A stretch of DNA of 64,000 bases from Lentinula raphanica (taxonomy: Eukaryota > Basidiomycota > Agaricomycetes > Agaricales > Omphalotaceae). Below, one piece after another: positions 24,040-35,411 of the stretch. Under the pieces are notes generated by a model that was given only the letters and a program-made list of their open reading frames with translations, was not told the origin of the DNA and made no database searches. A program made the position numbers and the translations under genes. The stretch is taken from positions 124,001 to 188,000 of the forward strand of contig JANVFP010000015.1 in NCBI GenBank assembly GCA_027919835.1, written 5' to 3'. How positions within the stretch are numbered: the first letter of the stretch is position 1; every line of letters begins with the position of its first letter.

Positions 24040-24680
24040 TCAGCTTTCGAAACCTCGTTCTTTTCTCCATGCCTGGATCCAATCTACTATACGGGTCACA
24101 TTGGCCTCCAGATCCTCTGTGCTTTCACTTTTGAGCTCGACGACAATCTCCGGAGGATATGATGCACGTGCTTCTTCGAGGACTACCTGCATGATTTCCG
24201 CTTCGTTATTCTCCTGTATCTTCTTCAGCGGATAAGATCTATGTGGATGTGTGAATTCATGAAGAGAATGAATTGTAGCTGTGAACACTGGCCTTTTCTC
24301 TAGACGATCCCAGAGCTGCGAATGTTCGCATCGCAAGACGACCACAAGATCAGGCCATCGTTCAGGAAATATCTCACAGGTATGCCAGTCAAGAATGACT
24401 CCGCCTTCTGCAATTATTGGTTCCAATTCATCTAGCAGCTTGATCAAGATGGCGAATATGAGTAGAAGCTGTGTATCGAGGTATGATTGCCCACTTTATC
24501 TTCATCTACAGTATAACTCTGCCATTCCTCATCGTAGTCTTCAAAAAGACCTTTTTCTTTTACAAGATCTCCAACGTTGATGTGTCGAAGAGGTACTGGA
24601 GATTCGTTGGCTACAAGTTGAGCATGAGTTGATTTTCCTGTTCCAGGAGTACCAGTGATGATAATAACAGGAGAGGACAT
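24040..24680 (-). CDS. fap7: Adenylate kinase 6 / Fap7 (ribosome assembly ATPase)
   Basis: This small P-loop NMP kinase acts in the nucleus, releasing Rps14 during 40S subunit maturation. Seen are the P-loop GTPGTGKSTHAQL, NVGDLVKEKGLFEDYDEEW, the Walker-B-like GGVILDWHTCEIFPERWPDL and the C-terminal EEARASYPPEIVVEL with IVDWIQAW. Introns follow DEDKV and DRLEKR. The second (24239-24292, 54 nt) is best read as GC-AG (AG|GCCAGT). It gives LEKRSYPLKKIQENNEAE, which has the spacing of the family (R-x-Y), while the best GT donor adds two residues and reading through adds 18. The frame remains open either way. Confidence 0.93.
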
Positions 24681-24990
24681 CGTAAGTAGAATTTTTTAAT
24701 TTTTTTTGGTTGAACGCTACGCTCCGAGCAACTCCGCCGCCAAATGCCGGCGGGAATTCCGAACCGGCAGTTGGACTTTAAATGAGTTTGTCCGGATTTA
24801 CCTCGAACAAATCAAAGATCCTGTGAGCTCCCAATTTCCTTGAAAATATGATTGACGTGAGATAGAGTGTGTCTGTTTTCCTTCCCAATCATTTTAAGTT
24901 CGATGTTGACCTCCCAGCAAGTCTGCGAGTTGCTCTGATTCCACTCCTTTCCTTCTTTCCCCCAAACTTCCCCATCGCAATCTTTTGGTT
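24681..24990. promoter_or_regulatory. 310-bp bidirectional promoter
   Basis: This lies between the divergent AK6 and seven-helix-protein starts. It contains a GC-rich imperfect palindrome (ccgccgccaaatgccggcgg, 24735 region) and a pyrimidine-rich tract just before the plus-strand ATG. No TATA box is seen. Confidence 0.45.
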
Positions 24991-27014
24991 ATGACTTTGG
25001 CTGCTGCCACGATTCCTACTCCTACTTCAGCAGGACAAAGAGAATCTCTACCAGCTGTCACCCCTTCCCCTTCAGACCAGCATATTCTGCCTCGCATTAC
25101 AAATGCACCTTCCACTGACGATTACCCCATTCAAGTCGCAGTAGCACTTACGACTACGATTGTCATTCCGGACTATCCACTATACTATGATAGTCCGATC
25201 TTCCAGTTCAGTCCAGACTATCAGGCACTTCCAGATGGTTCCCTCATTGCAGCTCCCTTTCGTCTGGAGCTGCAACAAGACAGTGGGATACTGCTCCTAG
25301 TGGGCGTCCTCATGACCATATTTCTACGAAACGCGTTCGTTTCTGGAAACTATCTTCGGCGCATCAAGGTTCAGCGGACACTGATTTTTCGCATGCTCTT
25401 TGTGAGTCAGGTCGTAGCGTTCGTCGGGCTGGTTCCCAAGACTCTTTCTTTCTTGACCCCACATGTGAACTGTCAAGGGTGAGTCCGATTTCCTCGTCGA
25501 TACATGGTTAATGAAAAGCTTGCATGTATGTAGTGCCGAAATTGGGATTGCTATTGCTTCCACTTCATCTATCATCTTCATCGTGAGCGGGTACTTTTCT
25601 TGCGCAGTGCAATAATCATTCAATACAAGCTCACAGATGACCGGCGTTCTCGGTTACAAGGCCTACAAATGCCTTGCAAACTCCAATTTCGTTCTGCTGA
25701 CTCTCGCGATCCTTACAATTGGAGCTATCAGTACCAGCTTGGCCGACTATATCACCGTACGCGGTGCTCGCAGACTAACAGGTAAGAATCTTCTGATTTT
25801 GTTTTCTTCGTGTTACTTGAACAGTCCCATCACCAGGGAGTTGTGGAAGGGTTGATAATCTCCGCTGGATGAGAGTATTCATCATCCTGCAACTCGCACA
25901 ATCCTTCTTCTTGTGTTGCTGTTGTACGTATCCATTGCTTTCGTTCAGCCCCACATCGCATCTTCACAACCTCTACCAGTTCTATTTGCTGTCTGGAAGT
26001 CACGACGTTCCCCTGTTGCGAGGGACCGCATCTCAGTCCGGCTCTCGATGGATTTTGGAGAGTGTGCGCCTAGCGAAAAAAGCCATCTCCTCGATCGATG
26101 GGAGATAATCACTAGAAGCGACCCAGAAGAAGTTGTTGTCTCTCATGAGTCTCATCAACAAAATCCAGGTTCGGTCGTCCATTCGGAGACTCCCACACGA
26201 CAGAGTTCCGTTCGTGAAGCATCAGCCTCACATTCACTTCCGTCATCAAGACTTAGGCTACGCCGAACGACTCAGGTGGGAGATGGAAATGCGGCTAGGC
26301 CATTGTCCAGCGGTCCCGCAGCTTCCTTGGCACCATCTACATTCAGTAGGATCAGTCATTACATGCCTCGTCTATTCAGAGCAGTGATGAAGGATGAGGT
26401 TCGTGATAAACAGACCACAAGGTCATACACCTTCATTTACTAATAATTAATTAATTTCCAGCTGTGTTATACCGCAATGATCACGGTTTTCTGCGCTATC
26501 GTGGCTATCATTGCGGTCGTAGGCGTTACTTCGGAAAGACTGTTATGGTTCATGGGATGGGCTTGCTTGTATTGTGAGTTCACGGATACCTGTGCCCAAG
26601 GTTTCTAACGTCTGATGTTGGACGCCAGGGGCCGCAACATCCATCTTCGCGACGCACAGTCTTGGTCGTGCTGTCAGCAGGCACGAAAGAGAAGATATAC
26701 TCCAGACAGCAGCGCTATACACAAGGAGATGGGAAAACGAAAGACCTCGGACCACACGCACTAGTAGGAACATGGCTTCTTCCAACAGCATCAGAAGCTC
26801 GGCAAACGGAACCAGCAACGCCGATTCTGAAAATCCTTTTGACGATGCACAGGCGATACATTCAACTTATGGACATTCAGTGCGGCTGTCTTCCCTTGAT
26901 ACAGCATCTCCCTCACGATTACCTAGCTCGAGGTCTAGTCTCATTCTCTACCCAACTCCGACTTTACAATTTCCGGTGGCGTCCGGAAGAAGAACATCCT
27001 TGGATAGCACTTGA
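24991..27014 (+). CDS. Seven-helix membrane protein with long cytosolic tail, unknown function
   Basis: After an N-terminal Pro/Thr-rich region of about 95 residues come hydrophobic helices: GILLLVGVLMTIFL, MLFVSQVVAFVGLVP, IGIAIASTSSIIFIVS, FVLLTLAILTIGAISTSLAD, VFIILQLAQSFFLCC, MITVFCAIVAIIAVVG and LLWFMGWACL. Between helices five and six is a 140-residue Ser/Arg-rich loop, and the C-terminus is another Ser-rich segment. The layout resembles a GPCR or sensor, but no receptor family signature is visible. Around seven exons joined by GT-AG introns are needed. Not assigned to a family. Confidence 0.72.
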
Positions 27015-27432
27015 GCTGAAGTGCAGAGGGAAGGTGTGATTATCGGCCAAGGTCTCTCATCTACATCCAGGGGAAGCAGCTACAGAGGTATACCCGATTG
27101 ATTCATTGCAAAACACAACAAGTCTGTACACGGTGACTCATACATACATCAAACATGCATTGGGCGGGCTAGTCACTTATTTATTCAACGAAATACATTG
27201 GCTATAAGCCTTCCGAATACTCCATATGACTCGCCTCACGAAGTAAGCACAGAATATTTGAAACCCTTTGGGAGTTCCTTCTGTCTGTGTCAGAGTCTTG
27301 AAAACTGTCAGCCTGGAGCAGGCCTGGAGCCACATATGATCATGATGAGCCTAGCGCTTGCGCTTGAGCGTGTAAGTAGGTTTAGCGCCGAAACTACGAT
27401 TCCTTATCTTATCTTTCACTTGCATTCGAATC
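27015..27432. other. Intergenic region
   Basis: This tandem intergenic space holds the 3' UTR of the membrane protein and the promoter of the Pol III subunit gene. Nothing else is recognised. Confidence 0.5.
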
Positions 27433-28373
27433 ATGGACGAAGAGGACGAAATCATCAGTAAGATACCCATACGACTCTCTAACAGACTTTCCCTACAAAT
27501 TCACCAGTTCCCGCTACTATCACGCCCTCTCCAAGCACCTCCTTCTGCAGAAGCCAGCGGTAAACGCATCACCGCACGAATCAAGCCTCAGTCTCGCATC
27601 CAGGAAATTCACGTTCCGGTGGATACTCGTCCAGAGGTGTATAACAGCGACCGAGGTCATGAACTCGGCAAGGGTCAACTAGATGATGATCGTGAAAAGA
27701 ATCAAGAGAAAAAGGGCAAAGGAAGGGAAGGCGAAGAGCCGCGGCTGGCTGAAATGCGGTTGAGGAGCGAGGAGATTCCACAACGAGGAGCACAGATGTT
27801 GGGGATCATGCATGAAAGTGAGCTAGCTCAATTTGACGCGTGTTCTTTGAAAGACATATAACTGGCGCGTTCTAGACGAACTTCACCTCCATCCTATCAG
27901 TGCAATCTACCAATTCCGACCAACCCTGACTTATCTCGATACTTTATCTCGCAAAAACAGACGACGAGGCGGCGACGAATCCGACTCTGACTCCGATGAT
28001 GGGCCTCCTCTAGATCCAGATGAACCTGCGCCTGTAGCTGCACCTGTGAAGAAGGAGAAAAAGGCAGCTGGCGAAGCAAAGGAAGTTCAAGTTTCTGCAC
28101 GACGCACAGACGAAAAAGCTGGCAATCTTTCACAACTGTCCAATGCTAGAAAAGAGATGCTCGCTATAATTCGTGCCGAGCAAGAGGAATCATGGCAGAA
28201 TCTCGAATTTTGTGGTATGATGGTTCGTGAAATATACCTTTTCTCTTCTTCGTATTTCTTATATTTTCTAGACGGAAGAGGCTAGCCAATCGCTGGATCA
28301 ATTCTTTTCATATAATAACGAGGAATTGCATTGTAGCACAGATGTAACTACATTTCTCACATCTGCACCATAG
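27433..28373 (+). CDS. rpc37: RNA polymerase III subunit Rpc37 (RPC5, Sin-like)
   Basis: This subunit forms, with Rpc53, the TFIIF-like module of RNA polymerase III that acts in initiation and termination. Typical parts are MDEEDEIISKIPIRLSN, FPLLSRPLQAPPSAEASGKR, HVPVDTRPEVYNSDRG, AEMRLRSEEIP, MLGIMHE joined to NELHLHPISAIYQFRPTLTY, the acidic DESDSDSDDGPPLDPDEPAP and KKEKKAAGEAKEVQVSARRT. The first intron (27822 region to 27874) joins HEN|ELHLHP. A second after CGMM leads to a last exon TEEASQSLDQFFSYNNEELH, ending TTFLTSAP. All splice sites are GT-AG. Confidence 0.92.
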
Positions 28374-28503
28374 AATTTTTGGGCCGAATATGGGCCAAGG
28401 ATCTTCTCTCGAAGCTTTCAAACTGTCAATGGTGTCCAGAGGTCATTGACCATAGATTTGGTATATTCATCTCTTGATCCTCTACCTCCACTTTGTGTCC
28501 TTC

Positions 28504-31500
28504 ATGCCCGCAGACGACAGCGAGACCGACGATTCTGACTTCGAGAGTTCCACAATTGTATGGCTCGACTTATCGTCCTCCATTCCGGATTCGAGCGCGC
28601 CTGACAATACATCGACCAAGAGTTTCGGTGAGAAGGTAGTACTCGCGATGCAGGCCTTGAAAGATATTCGACTGGCAGATATTGTAGCTGTGAGCATTGC
28701 CCGGATTTTGATTGAACGATTTGGTTGATGTTTTCCAGAACGCGCAGGAAGTGCGCATTATCATATTTTTGGGTGTCAAACATACTGAATTTTCTGTGCA
28801 GCTTCAACAAGAAATCTTAGTAGCATCCAACACGATCAATAACTTTCTAGATGGAATTATTTCGCAAAATAAGGACTCGTTAGAGAACTTGGGCTTGTTC
28901 GCATCCCTCGGTGGGCATTCGAGTTACTGTCGCATGGATGAACATCAATCCTCATTTCGTTTAGTACGGCCTGGGTTTCTGTCGACAATGTTTGCTCAAC
29001 GAAGAATTTTCCATACAATGGCAATGAAAGCTCTGGATACTAGATCTGTTGCCTCCACAGTAGTCTGCTGGGTAGACGGAATGATTGCCAAGTTGGCAGA
29101 AGCTACGATAGTGGTAGCATGCGGGTCGTCCAGCCATTCAACAATACCTCCTCCGATGAAGGTTCAGCTAGAAGACGATGGCATAAGAGCGGCCGCTCAA
29201 CTTCCAGGTTCGTCTTGATCTCTATACCTACATAACCGGCTTCAATCGAAAGTGGAAACCCTCTAGAAAAGTGGTCGATGGTCCCTTCTGTGATAAGCTC
29301 GGCTTACACCTCACCAGCTGCTAAGCGCCTCGCTATACAGTTAACATTCGCCGTCTACATCGTAGGACCTCGCTTGCAGGAATTCAATCCTTGGATCGAT
29401 TGTGATACGTCAGTAGGCCCATGCTCAACGGTTCTGAGGAACTATTTTCTCATTGAACCAATTAGGTCAAAGGCAGTTGAACTCTCAAAAATCTTGAATG
29501 ACTACATACTCTCCATTCCAATCAATGAACACGCGCCCCTCTATACGACCCAGGCGCTAGTGGATCAGCTACGTCTGACCTATGGAATGGTACTCTGCCT
29601 ATTTGCTGTCTGTGTATACTTCTGAATACCTCGAAAAACAAATTTTCAATTTACTATAACCTGCAGGTATCCGACCATAACATTAGATCAGCACCGCCGT
29701 TCCGCCCGCGTACTTTGTGCGGCATGCTATATATGATACAGCTGATACTCAGCCCAAAAGCATCTCAAGAAGACGATAGTGCATGTATCACTCCATGCGA
29801 GCAACTCGATCCAGCGCAGATATTGCTGTTGCAATGGGGAGACTTTGTTGCTTGGTGCTGGAAAACGTGGACTGACTATAGAGTTGCAAATACAGAATGG
29901 ATCACCCGATTGGTATGTTGGACTTTTTACGCTAAAACGACGGATTGCCGAAACTAACACCGCGTCAGACGGCAACTTGGCTGTACCATTTTCAAAGTCG
30001 CGAGTCAGATCCGGTACCGTACCAAGAAATATCTGACGCCTACATACTCCTCGACAGAAATGGACCGGTCGCGAACTATGCCATACGTGTAAGCACAAAA
30101 TTATATCCTGAGAGGACGCAGGTCGGACTCATCTTCATCATCTGTGATCGCAGCAAATCTCTCATCATAGCATGGTGAAACTCCTCGCAGCCGGACAAAC
30201 TGCAGCACTCCCGGAATCTTTTTACGTCGTCTTGTTCAATGCTTGCCGTTCTATTAACCACTTATTCCTTCACGAGCTGGTTCGTGGGCGCAAGGTGGCA
30301 GATACAGAAACTACAACGAGATGCTTGCTGGGCTTGTTCATGCTGTTGTGTGTCAAAACGGCGTCTGATGGTCGACTTGAATGTGAGCGACTAATCTTAT
30401 GCTCCCGAGTGTAGATATGAGAGTTGATTGGATTTGCGCAGTGAGGGCGATTATCATAGAATCATTGACCATGGTTGATGAAGATGCATTTGAGAAGGCT
30501 ATAGCTGACATTTGCAAGGATGAGAAAATACGATTTGTCGAACGGATTGAAGAAGGTTAGTTGAACTTACACTTTTCGAATCTCTTGTCGTTCTGATCAT
30601 GACTAGTGATTCTTCAGTCTCGAAGGTATGACGAAGACGTAATTCTGTGTCGGATGCCAAATGATTCTTGCCCTAGAGAACTGATACGATCGACGGAGCC
30701 CGGACAACAGTTATCCAATGCTCAGGTGGAGGAACTCAGAATCGTCATCTACTTTTTGATACGCCTATGGCACTCTGCCGAAGCTCGAACCCACGTACAC
30801 CGACAGCCAATATTGAACCTACTGGCTTCTTTGACCAATCGACTATCAAAGGGCGAGCTCAACTCCATCCCAGTCTTCGACTGTTTACGCGAAGCGGTAG
30901 TCATCGGATTTTGTGTGCTCGACACTGATCCAAACTCCTCTATCAAGAGTCCGAGGCAAGAGGACGTATGGAGACTCGCTCTAGATGCTGGATGTTCGGA
31001 TCTCGTGATGACATGTACGGCTCGAACGTTCTGTCTATGTGTTGTCCGTGCATCTAAAGGGATTTAATCTAGCTAACTTGACTCATCATATTATCGTGAC
31101 GGCGCGTCTACCCGACCCACTTACCTGTGCGGAAACTTGGGATCACTTACGAGACACGATGACTCTGATCTTTCGTCGTCATTTCATGGATGAAGAAGAG
31201 ACCACGGCGCTTGTTGTGTCCTTGGGTATATGTGGGGCAATGATACGTCTCTTAGATGCAGACGCGACAACAGGTAATTCCAGGTGTTTTGAATCTATGT
31301 ATTTCAGTCCCTGACACATTTATCTCTGAATGAAACCCCAGTACACTTCATATTAACTTCACCTTGGACCATGAGCTTCTGTGCTGAACTCAAACGGATT
31401 TTACATACCGAGCCGGAAAAATCAAGGCATGAGTACTTCCTAATGCTCAAAGATCAACTGGCTCCGATTGGAGATGTCCTACTTAACGTTGTGAGTCACA

Positions 31501-31822
31501 TCTCGTCACTGTATATGAAATACCCACAGCTTAACTGGTCACTTAGCTTCGCTTCAAACTTGACGCCGACGAGACATCTCCCATGAAGGCAAATAAACCT
31601 ACTTTCCAGACCCGCATGGTTTATCACGGACGATATCCCGATTACCGACTGTTGTTGGTATCTCGTATCCTTCAATAACCCTCGATTATACATTTCACAT
31701 CTTCAAGGTATTGCCTTGTTGGTCGGAGAGATTATTGGCATTCTTAATGACACGGCATTTCGGTCACAGAAATGAATGTCAGACTCTGCATAACCTGGTC
31801 CTGTACGTGGAACTTCAACTAA
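28504..31822 (+). CDS. Large multi-exon orphan protein
   Basis: Exon-like segments follow one another in frame through GT-AG introns: MPADDSETDDSDFESS, NAQEVRIIIFLGVKHTEFSV, AKRLAIQLTFAVYIVGPRLQ, AACITP-like SACITPCEQLDPAQILLLQW, ALPESFYVVLFNACRSINHL, EDAFEKAIADICKDEKIRFV, VEELRIVIYFLIRLWHSAEA and DHLRDTMTLIFRRHFMDEEE. The protein would be about 850-900 residues and mostly helical, perhaps a helical-repeat fold. The likely end is WYLVSFNNPRLYISHLQ followed by a short last exon with stop at 31820-31822. I do not recognise a family. Two genes instead of one cannot be excluded. The N-terminus is acidic and could extend to an in-frame Met at 28474. Confidence 0.55.
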
Positions 31823-32274
31823 GGGTCCTTGTATTTTCTTGGACGTTGAGCGCCTGGCAGCAGATGGCAGCTAAGCCTCCACAGTTCCTGCACCTGACAC
31901 TTGTTCTCAGAACTTCCATGCCTTCGTGGGATAAGGGTAATATCGCTAGAAGAAGGAAAGTGTGAGTTGATTGTAGTTCCTCCGATCTAAACCTTTCAGG
32001 AGTAAATCTATGTCACAAGAAATGAATTTTGAGGCGGGGGTTGAATCTTTTCCAAGTTGAGAAACAATAATGGTGCAAAAAATAAAAAGACATTTGGTTG
32101 AGAGTCAATAAGTAAGTCTGCGATCAAATGATTAGGATGAGGTACATAGTAGAGAGATTAGGTAATCTACTACAAACGCTTTCTTCTTCAGCCCCTCTAG
32201 GCTCCAAGTTGATTCCCGTTTTCTTTCTTATTTCCTTTCAGACAACGCTCACCTCTTCTCTATCCACTTCGTCC
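31823..32274. other. Intergenic region
   Basis: No ORF of conviction is seen. A short ORF from 32128 runs in frame into the next gene and would add 49 residues if its upstream Met were used. The bases before 32275 are pyrimidine-rich and look like a promoter or 5' UTR. Confidence 0.45.
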
Positions 32275-33469
32275 ATGTCCTCTACGAGGCCTCTCAATCA
32301 CAGACGTCGCTCCCAATCTGCTTACGATCCCTTAAGTACACCGACAAATTGCGATGCGCCATGGCCTGGAGCGACCAAAAGATCATATCCCACTAGTACA
32401 GATTTCTCAACTCTCAAAAGGGATGTAGAATCCTGGCGCTCAAAGAGGCGTAGAAGAACCAGCTCTGTAAGCTGCTCTCTCTAACCGTGATCTACATCCA
32501 TCTGACTGGTATCTGTTCGTCCAGCCTTCTGGAACGAGTTCTGATGAGGAAGACCTTTCGAATTTCGCAAGAAGTAGCGGCGGACTATCACCGAAATTCA
32601 CATTACCATCATCCTCTGCGGATTTTGGCCTATTACCTCGCAAGGACGCTCGACAGCGTCATTCCACGTATAACCCTACTTCCGTCTTCGACTCCAACCT
32701 TTATAATCAACCTTCATCCTACTCCGACCTATCCAAACTGAGATCGAATGCATTCTGGGAACTCAGGAGAAGCGTTGCAGAAAACGGCGAAGGGTTCGTA
32801 CGCCGGATGCGGGACTATGAACAATCCAGAGCTAGATCGGGCACGTTCACCAAAGTCAAGGATGCACAGAAAAGAGGGAGGAAGCGGTCCTCGCTTCTTG
32901 CTCGAAAAACGCTTGCTCCCCGTCATGATTCGGACTCTGAAGAGGATGATGGTATCCAGATAGTTGCGGGTCATTTGCCAGAGGCCTTTTTGTCGAAAGA
33001 ATTCACGACTAGCCGATCACCGAGGGCAAAGTCGGTCGATTTCATGGATGAGGATCCCATAGATCCTACACACAGAGTACAGGATGAGAATCTCTCCCGC
33101 TCGAGTACACACCAGATGTCTGGCACTCCGTCGGGCGAAGTATCCCCTATTCATTCGACCAATCCGATTCACATCGCGTCTCAAAATACCCAGCCGGCCG
33201 ACATAACCCCTTCGCCAACGAATTCAACATTCTCCGTGGGCTCGTCGAGCAGTTCTTTCCTACTTCCTTCTCCTTCTACTGCCAATCTTAACTTGGCCTG
33301 TGGTATACCGTCATATATCTCTGCCTCGAGATCAGAGAAGGCGTTGGCTGCTCTCAGTCTAGCGATGGCGAATGGGGCTGGGAGTATCACCGAAGATTAC
33401 GAAGCGCTTCGCGCACTGCAACCGGTTTTAGCCATGGACGACTCACAAGTTGGAGATATGTGGCATTGA
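32275..33469 (+). CDS. Ser-rich, probably nuclear orphan protein
   Basis: Two exons, joined at RTSS|PSGTSSDEEDL by a GT-AG intron (32470-32523 region), give about 380 residues. The protein opens MSSTRPLNHRRRSQSAYDPL, has a basic cluster WRSKRRRRTSS that may act as a nuclear signal, and a short conserved-looking helix FWELRRSVAENGEGFVRRMR. A basic-acidic patch KRGRKRSSLLARK then HDSDSEEDDG follows. The rest is Ser/Thr/Pro-rich and likely disordered, ending with the helix SEKALAALSLAMANG. No known domain is recognised. A role in chromatin or cell-cycle regulation would be speculation. Confidence 0.65.
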
Positions 33470-33809
33470 TTGTTTCATTTTTGGTTTACACAAAGCAAGC
33501 TCAGATAAGAGCGGATGATGTACATGAACTTTTTCTTTCCAGTCACTGACAAATTTCGGAAGCTCCTTGAGCGTACCATAGCAAATGATAGCATACCAAT
33601 TTGAAGATTGCAATAACTTTATTCGCATTGCTTTTTTGTTTATAATAGCTGACTGCATGAAAATGTATTATAGATATTTGCAGTTTATGTTCACTTGCAC
33701 TCTGAGACAACGAACCTTTGATTATCCACTGCCTTCAGAAGAACCAAAGCATACTTTAGTACAATAAATATACTCCCTCCATGTAAGCCACGTATACAAC
33801 TAAGACGCA
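33470..33809. other. Convergent intergenic region
   Basis: AT-rich space between two convergent genes, consistent with overlapping 3' UTRs. No other feature is seen. Confidence 0.5.
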
Positions 33810-34850
33810 TCAAAGTGCAGAACCAAGCACCTTCAGAGCTAAAGCACGCAGGATCTACATGAAAGGAAGAGTTAGTGGAGAAAGGCCAACATCAGAAAAC
33901 ATTCTCCTTACTTCAGCCTATAACAAATATAACAAAGATGTCACCATCAATGGACGATAAAGACAGGCTCTGAACGTACCTTCTGGCTTCCTCCTAGCTC
34001 ATTGAACACTGAGGCAACGCTTTTTCCTTTGGCGTCTCTGATGGAACCAAGACGATTCCCGGCAAAGGCGCCCAGCATGAGGCCGGGCAAATTGGCGATG
34101 ATAAAACCAATGCCTGGCAGGTTTTAGATCATGAGCAAGAGCATAGAAAGGCATGGAGTCAGAACGAATCCGTACCGGCACCACAGGCAGCACCGAGCCA
34201 GGCCCACCAAGGGAAGTGTCGTTCGACCTCAGGCCGAAGAAGCTATGCACAGTGGTCTATGAGTATGATCGAAAACGAAAACCACTCGTTGACCACGCCC
34301 ACCTCCTCAAAGACATCAGTGAACACGCCTTCAGCGTCTGGTTGTTGATTTGCTCCAGCCTGAGCACCCTGAGCACCGTTTCCGAAGAACTGCGAGAAGA
34401 AAGTGGACGAAGACTTGGAGTCTGTTGTGCGTTCGTTGTATTTTTTGGACGCATGAAGAGAGTCGTATTCTCTCTTTCTTGTCGGATCCGAAAGCATATA
34501 GTAGGCATCTGCTACCGCTTGGAATTTCTCCGTCGCTCGTTTCTTCTCTGCTGGTGTAGCATTGACTAGTCTATCAGGATGTGTTCTAGAAGAAGAAAAG
34601 ACTTTAGTTCAAACACACGAGGTTCTTGAAAAGAATTACTTGAGGCTCTCCTTCTTGTAAGCCGTCCTAATTTCTTCCTGGCTTGCGTTCTGAAAGGAAC
34701 TTTGTTGACAAAATGTTCTGGATCTCAAGCAGAGTATGATAGACGGTATACCTGGGTTATTCCTAGGATTGCGTAGTAATCTGATGCAAGCAATCAGACT
34801 ATAGAGACTGTACACAGAAAATCTTCCTACTGGCCTGGAAATTGGGACAT
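33810..34850 (-). CDS. J-domain protein with glycine-rich membrane segments
   Basis: A small Hsp40-type co-chaperone. The J domain reads MSQFPDYYAILGITQ, ASQEEIRTAYKKESLK, HPDRLVNATPAEKKRATEKF and YYMLSDPTRKREYDSL, with the HPD motif that stimulates Hsp70. The C-terminal half has hydrophobic glycine-rich segments, FPWWAWLGAACGAGIGFII and NLPGLMLGAFAGNRLG, that may span or insert in a membrane, and ends LRALALKVLGSAL. The first exon is only 16 coding bases; the following intron (34781-34834) must start with GC (CAG|GCCAGT) to give the J-domain start DYYAILG. The nearby GT donor yields a wrong frame. Other introns are GT-AG. The LINE lies 357 bp upstream of the start codon. Confidence 0.88.
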
Positions 34851-35191
34851 GATGAAGGTGGAGATGGAGGTAACAGTTCAAGCTTGCAAAGCTGCATGTC
34901 GCATTTTACAGGGAAACTACGTCATACGTGGCGGTTGTAGTGGAGGTTACCACTAGAACGGCCGCCTCGAGGCGGCTGAGCCCTTGCTTGAGCTCTGAGA
35001 GACAACAAGGACTTGATACCGATGGATAGAGCCTTTCAGAAGGCAGTTGACTCCGGAGCTTGAGCTTGAGCTTGAGCGCTCTTACTATTAGTGCACACTG
35101 CATGAGGATACTTATCTTATCTCTAGATCATTCAGCGCTTGTCCTTATCGTGATTACACATTTGTTTGTTCCCGATGTTTACGGAAAACAA
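34851..35191. other. Upstream region of the J-domain gene
   Basis: This is the promoter side of the J-domain gene, cut off from its older upstream flank by the LINE insertion. It contains a perfect hexamer repeat (GAGCTT)3.7 at 35056-35077. No gene is seen. Confidence 0.5.
35056..35077. repeat. GAGCTT hexamer microsatellite
   Basis: Three and two-thirds perfect copies of GAGCTT in a row. Confidence 0.9.
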
Positions 35192-35207
35192 CCGGCGCCT
35201 ATGAATT
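35192..35207. repeat. Target-site duplication of the LINE, 3' side
   Basis: CCGGCGCCTATGAATT is repeated exactly at 43375-43390. The last two T bases merge with the poly(T) tract, so 14-16 bp are duplicated. Confidence 0.95.
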
Positions 35208-35411
35208 TTTTTTTTTTTTTTTTTTTTGTGGCGAGTAGCTCCCATCAACGTCTGACAAGGTCATCGTATCAGGGCATCTCGAAAGTACAAGGTCCGGGGA
35301 CCGAGTTAGGGAACCACCTGGAGAAATGCATCATGCACTTGCACCGCCTGGTACTCTTGTGTGGGACTCGCACAGCACTGTCAACACCTCTTCCAACACC
35401 GTCACTTACCT

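Noticed and set aside
31711..31965. A MYND zinc finger suggested by HRNECQTLHN.
   Set aside because: The upstream Cys pairs are missing, and splicing (acceptor before AAATGAATG) puts that stretch in another frame.
35206..35227. The poly(T) tract read as a promoter element of a plus-strand gene.
   Set aside because: It is the poly(A) tail of the minus-strand LINE, directly bordered by the target-site duplication.
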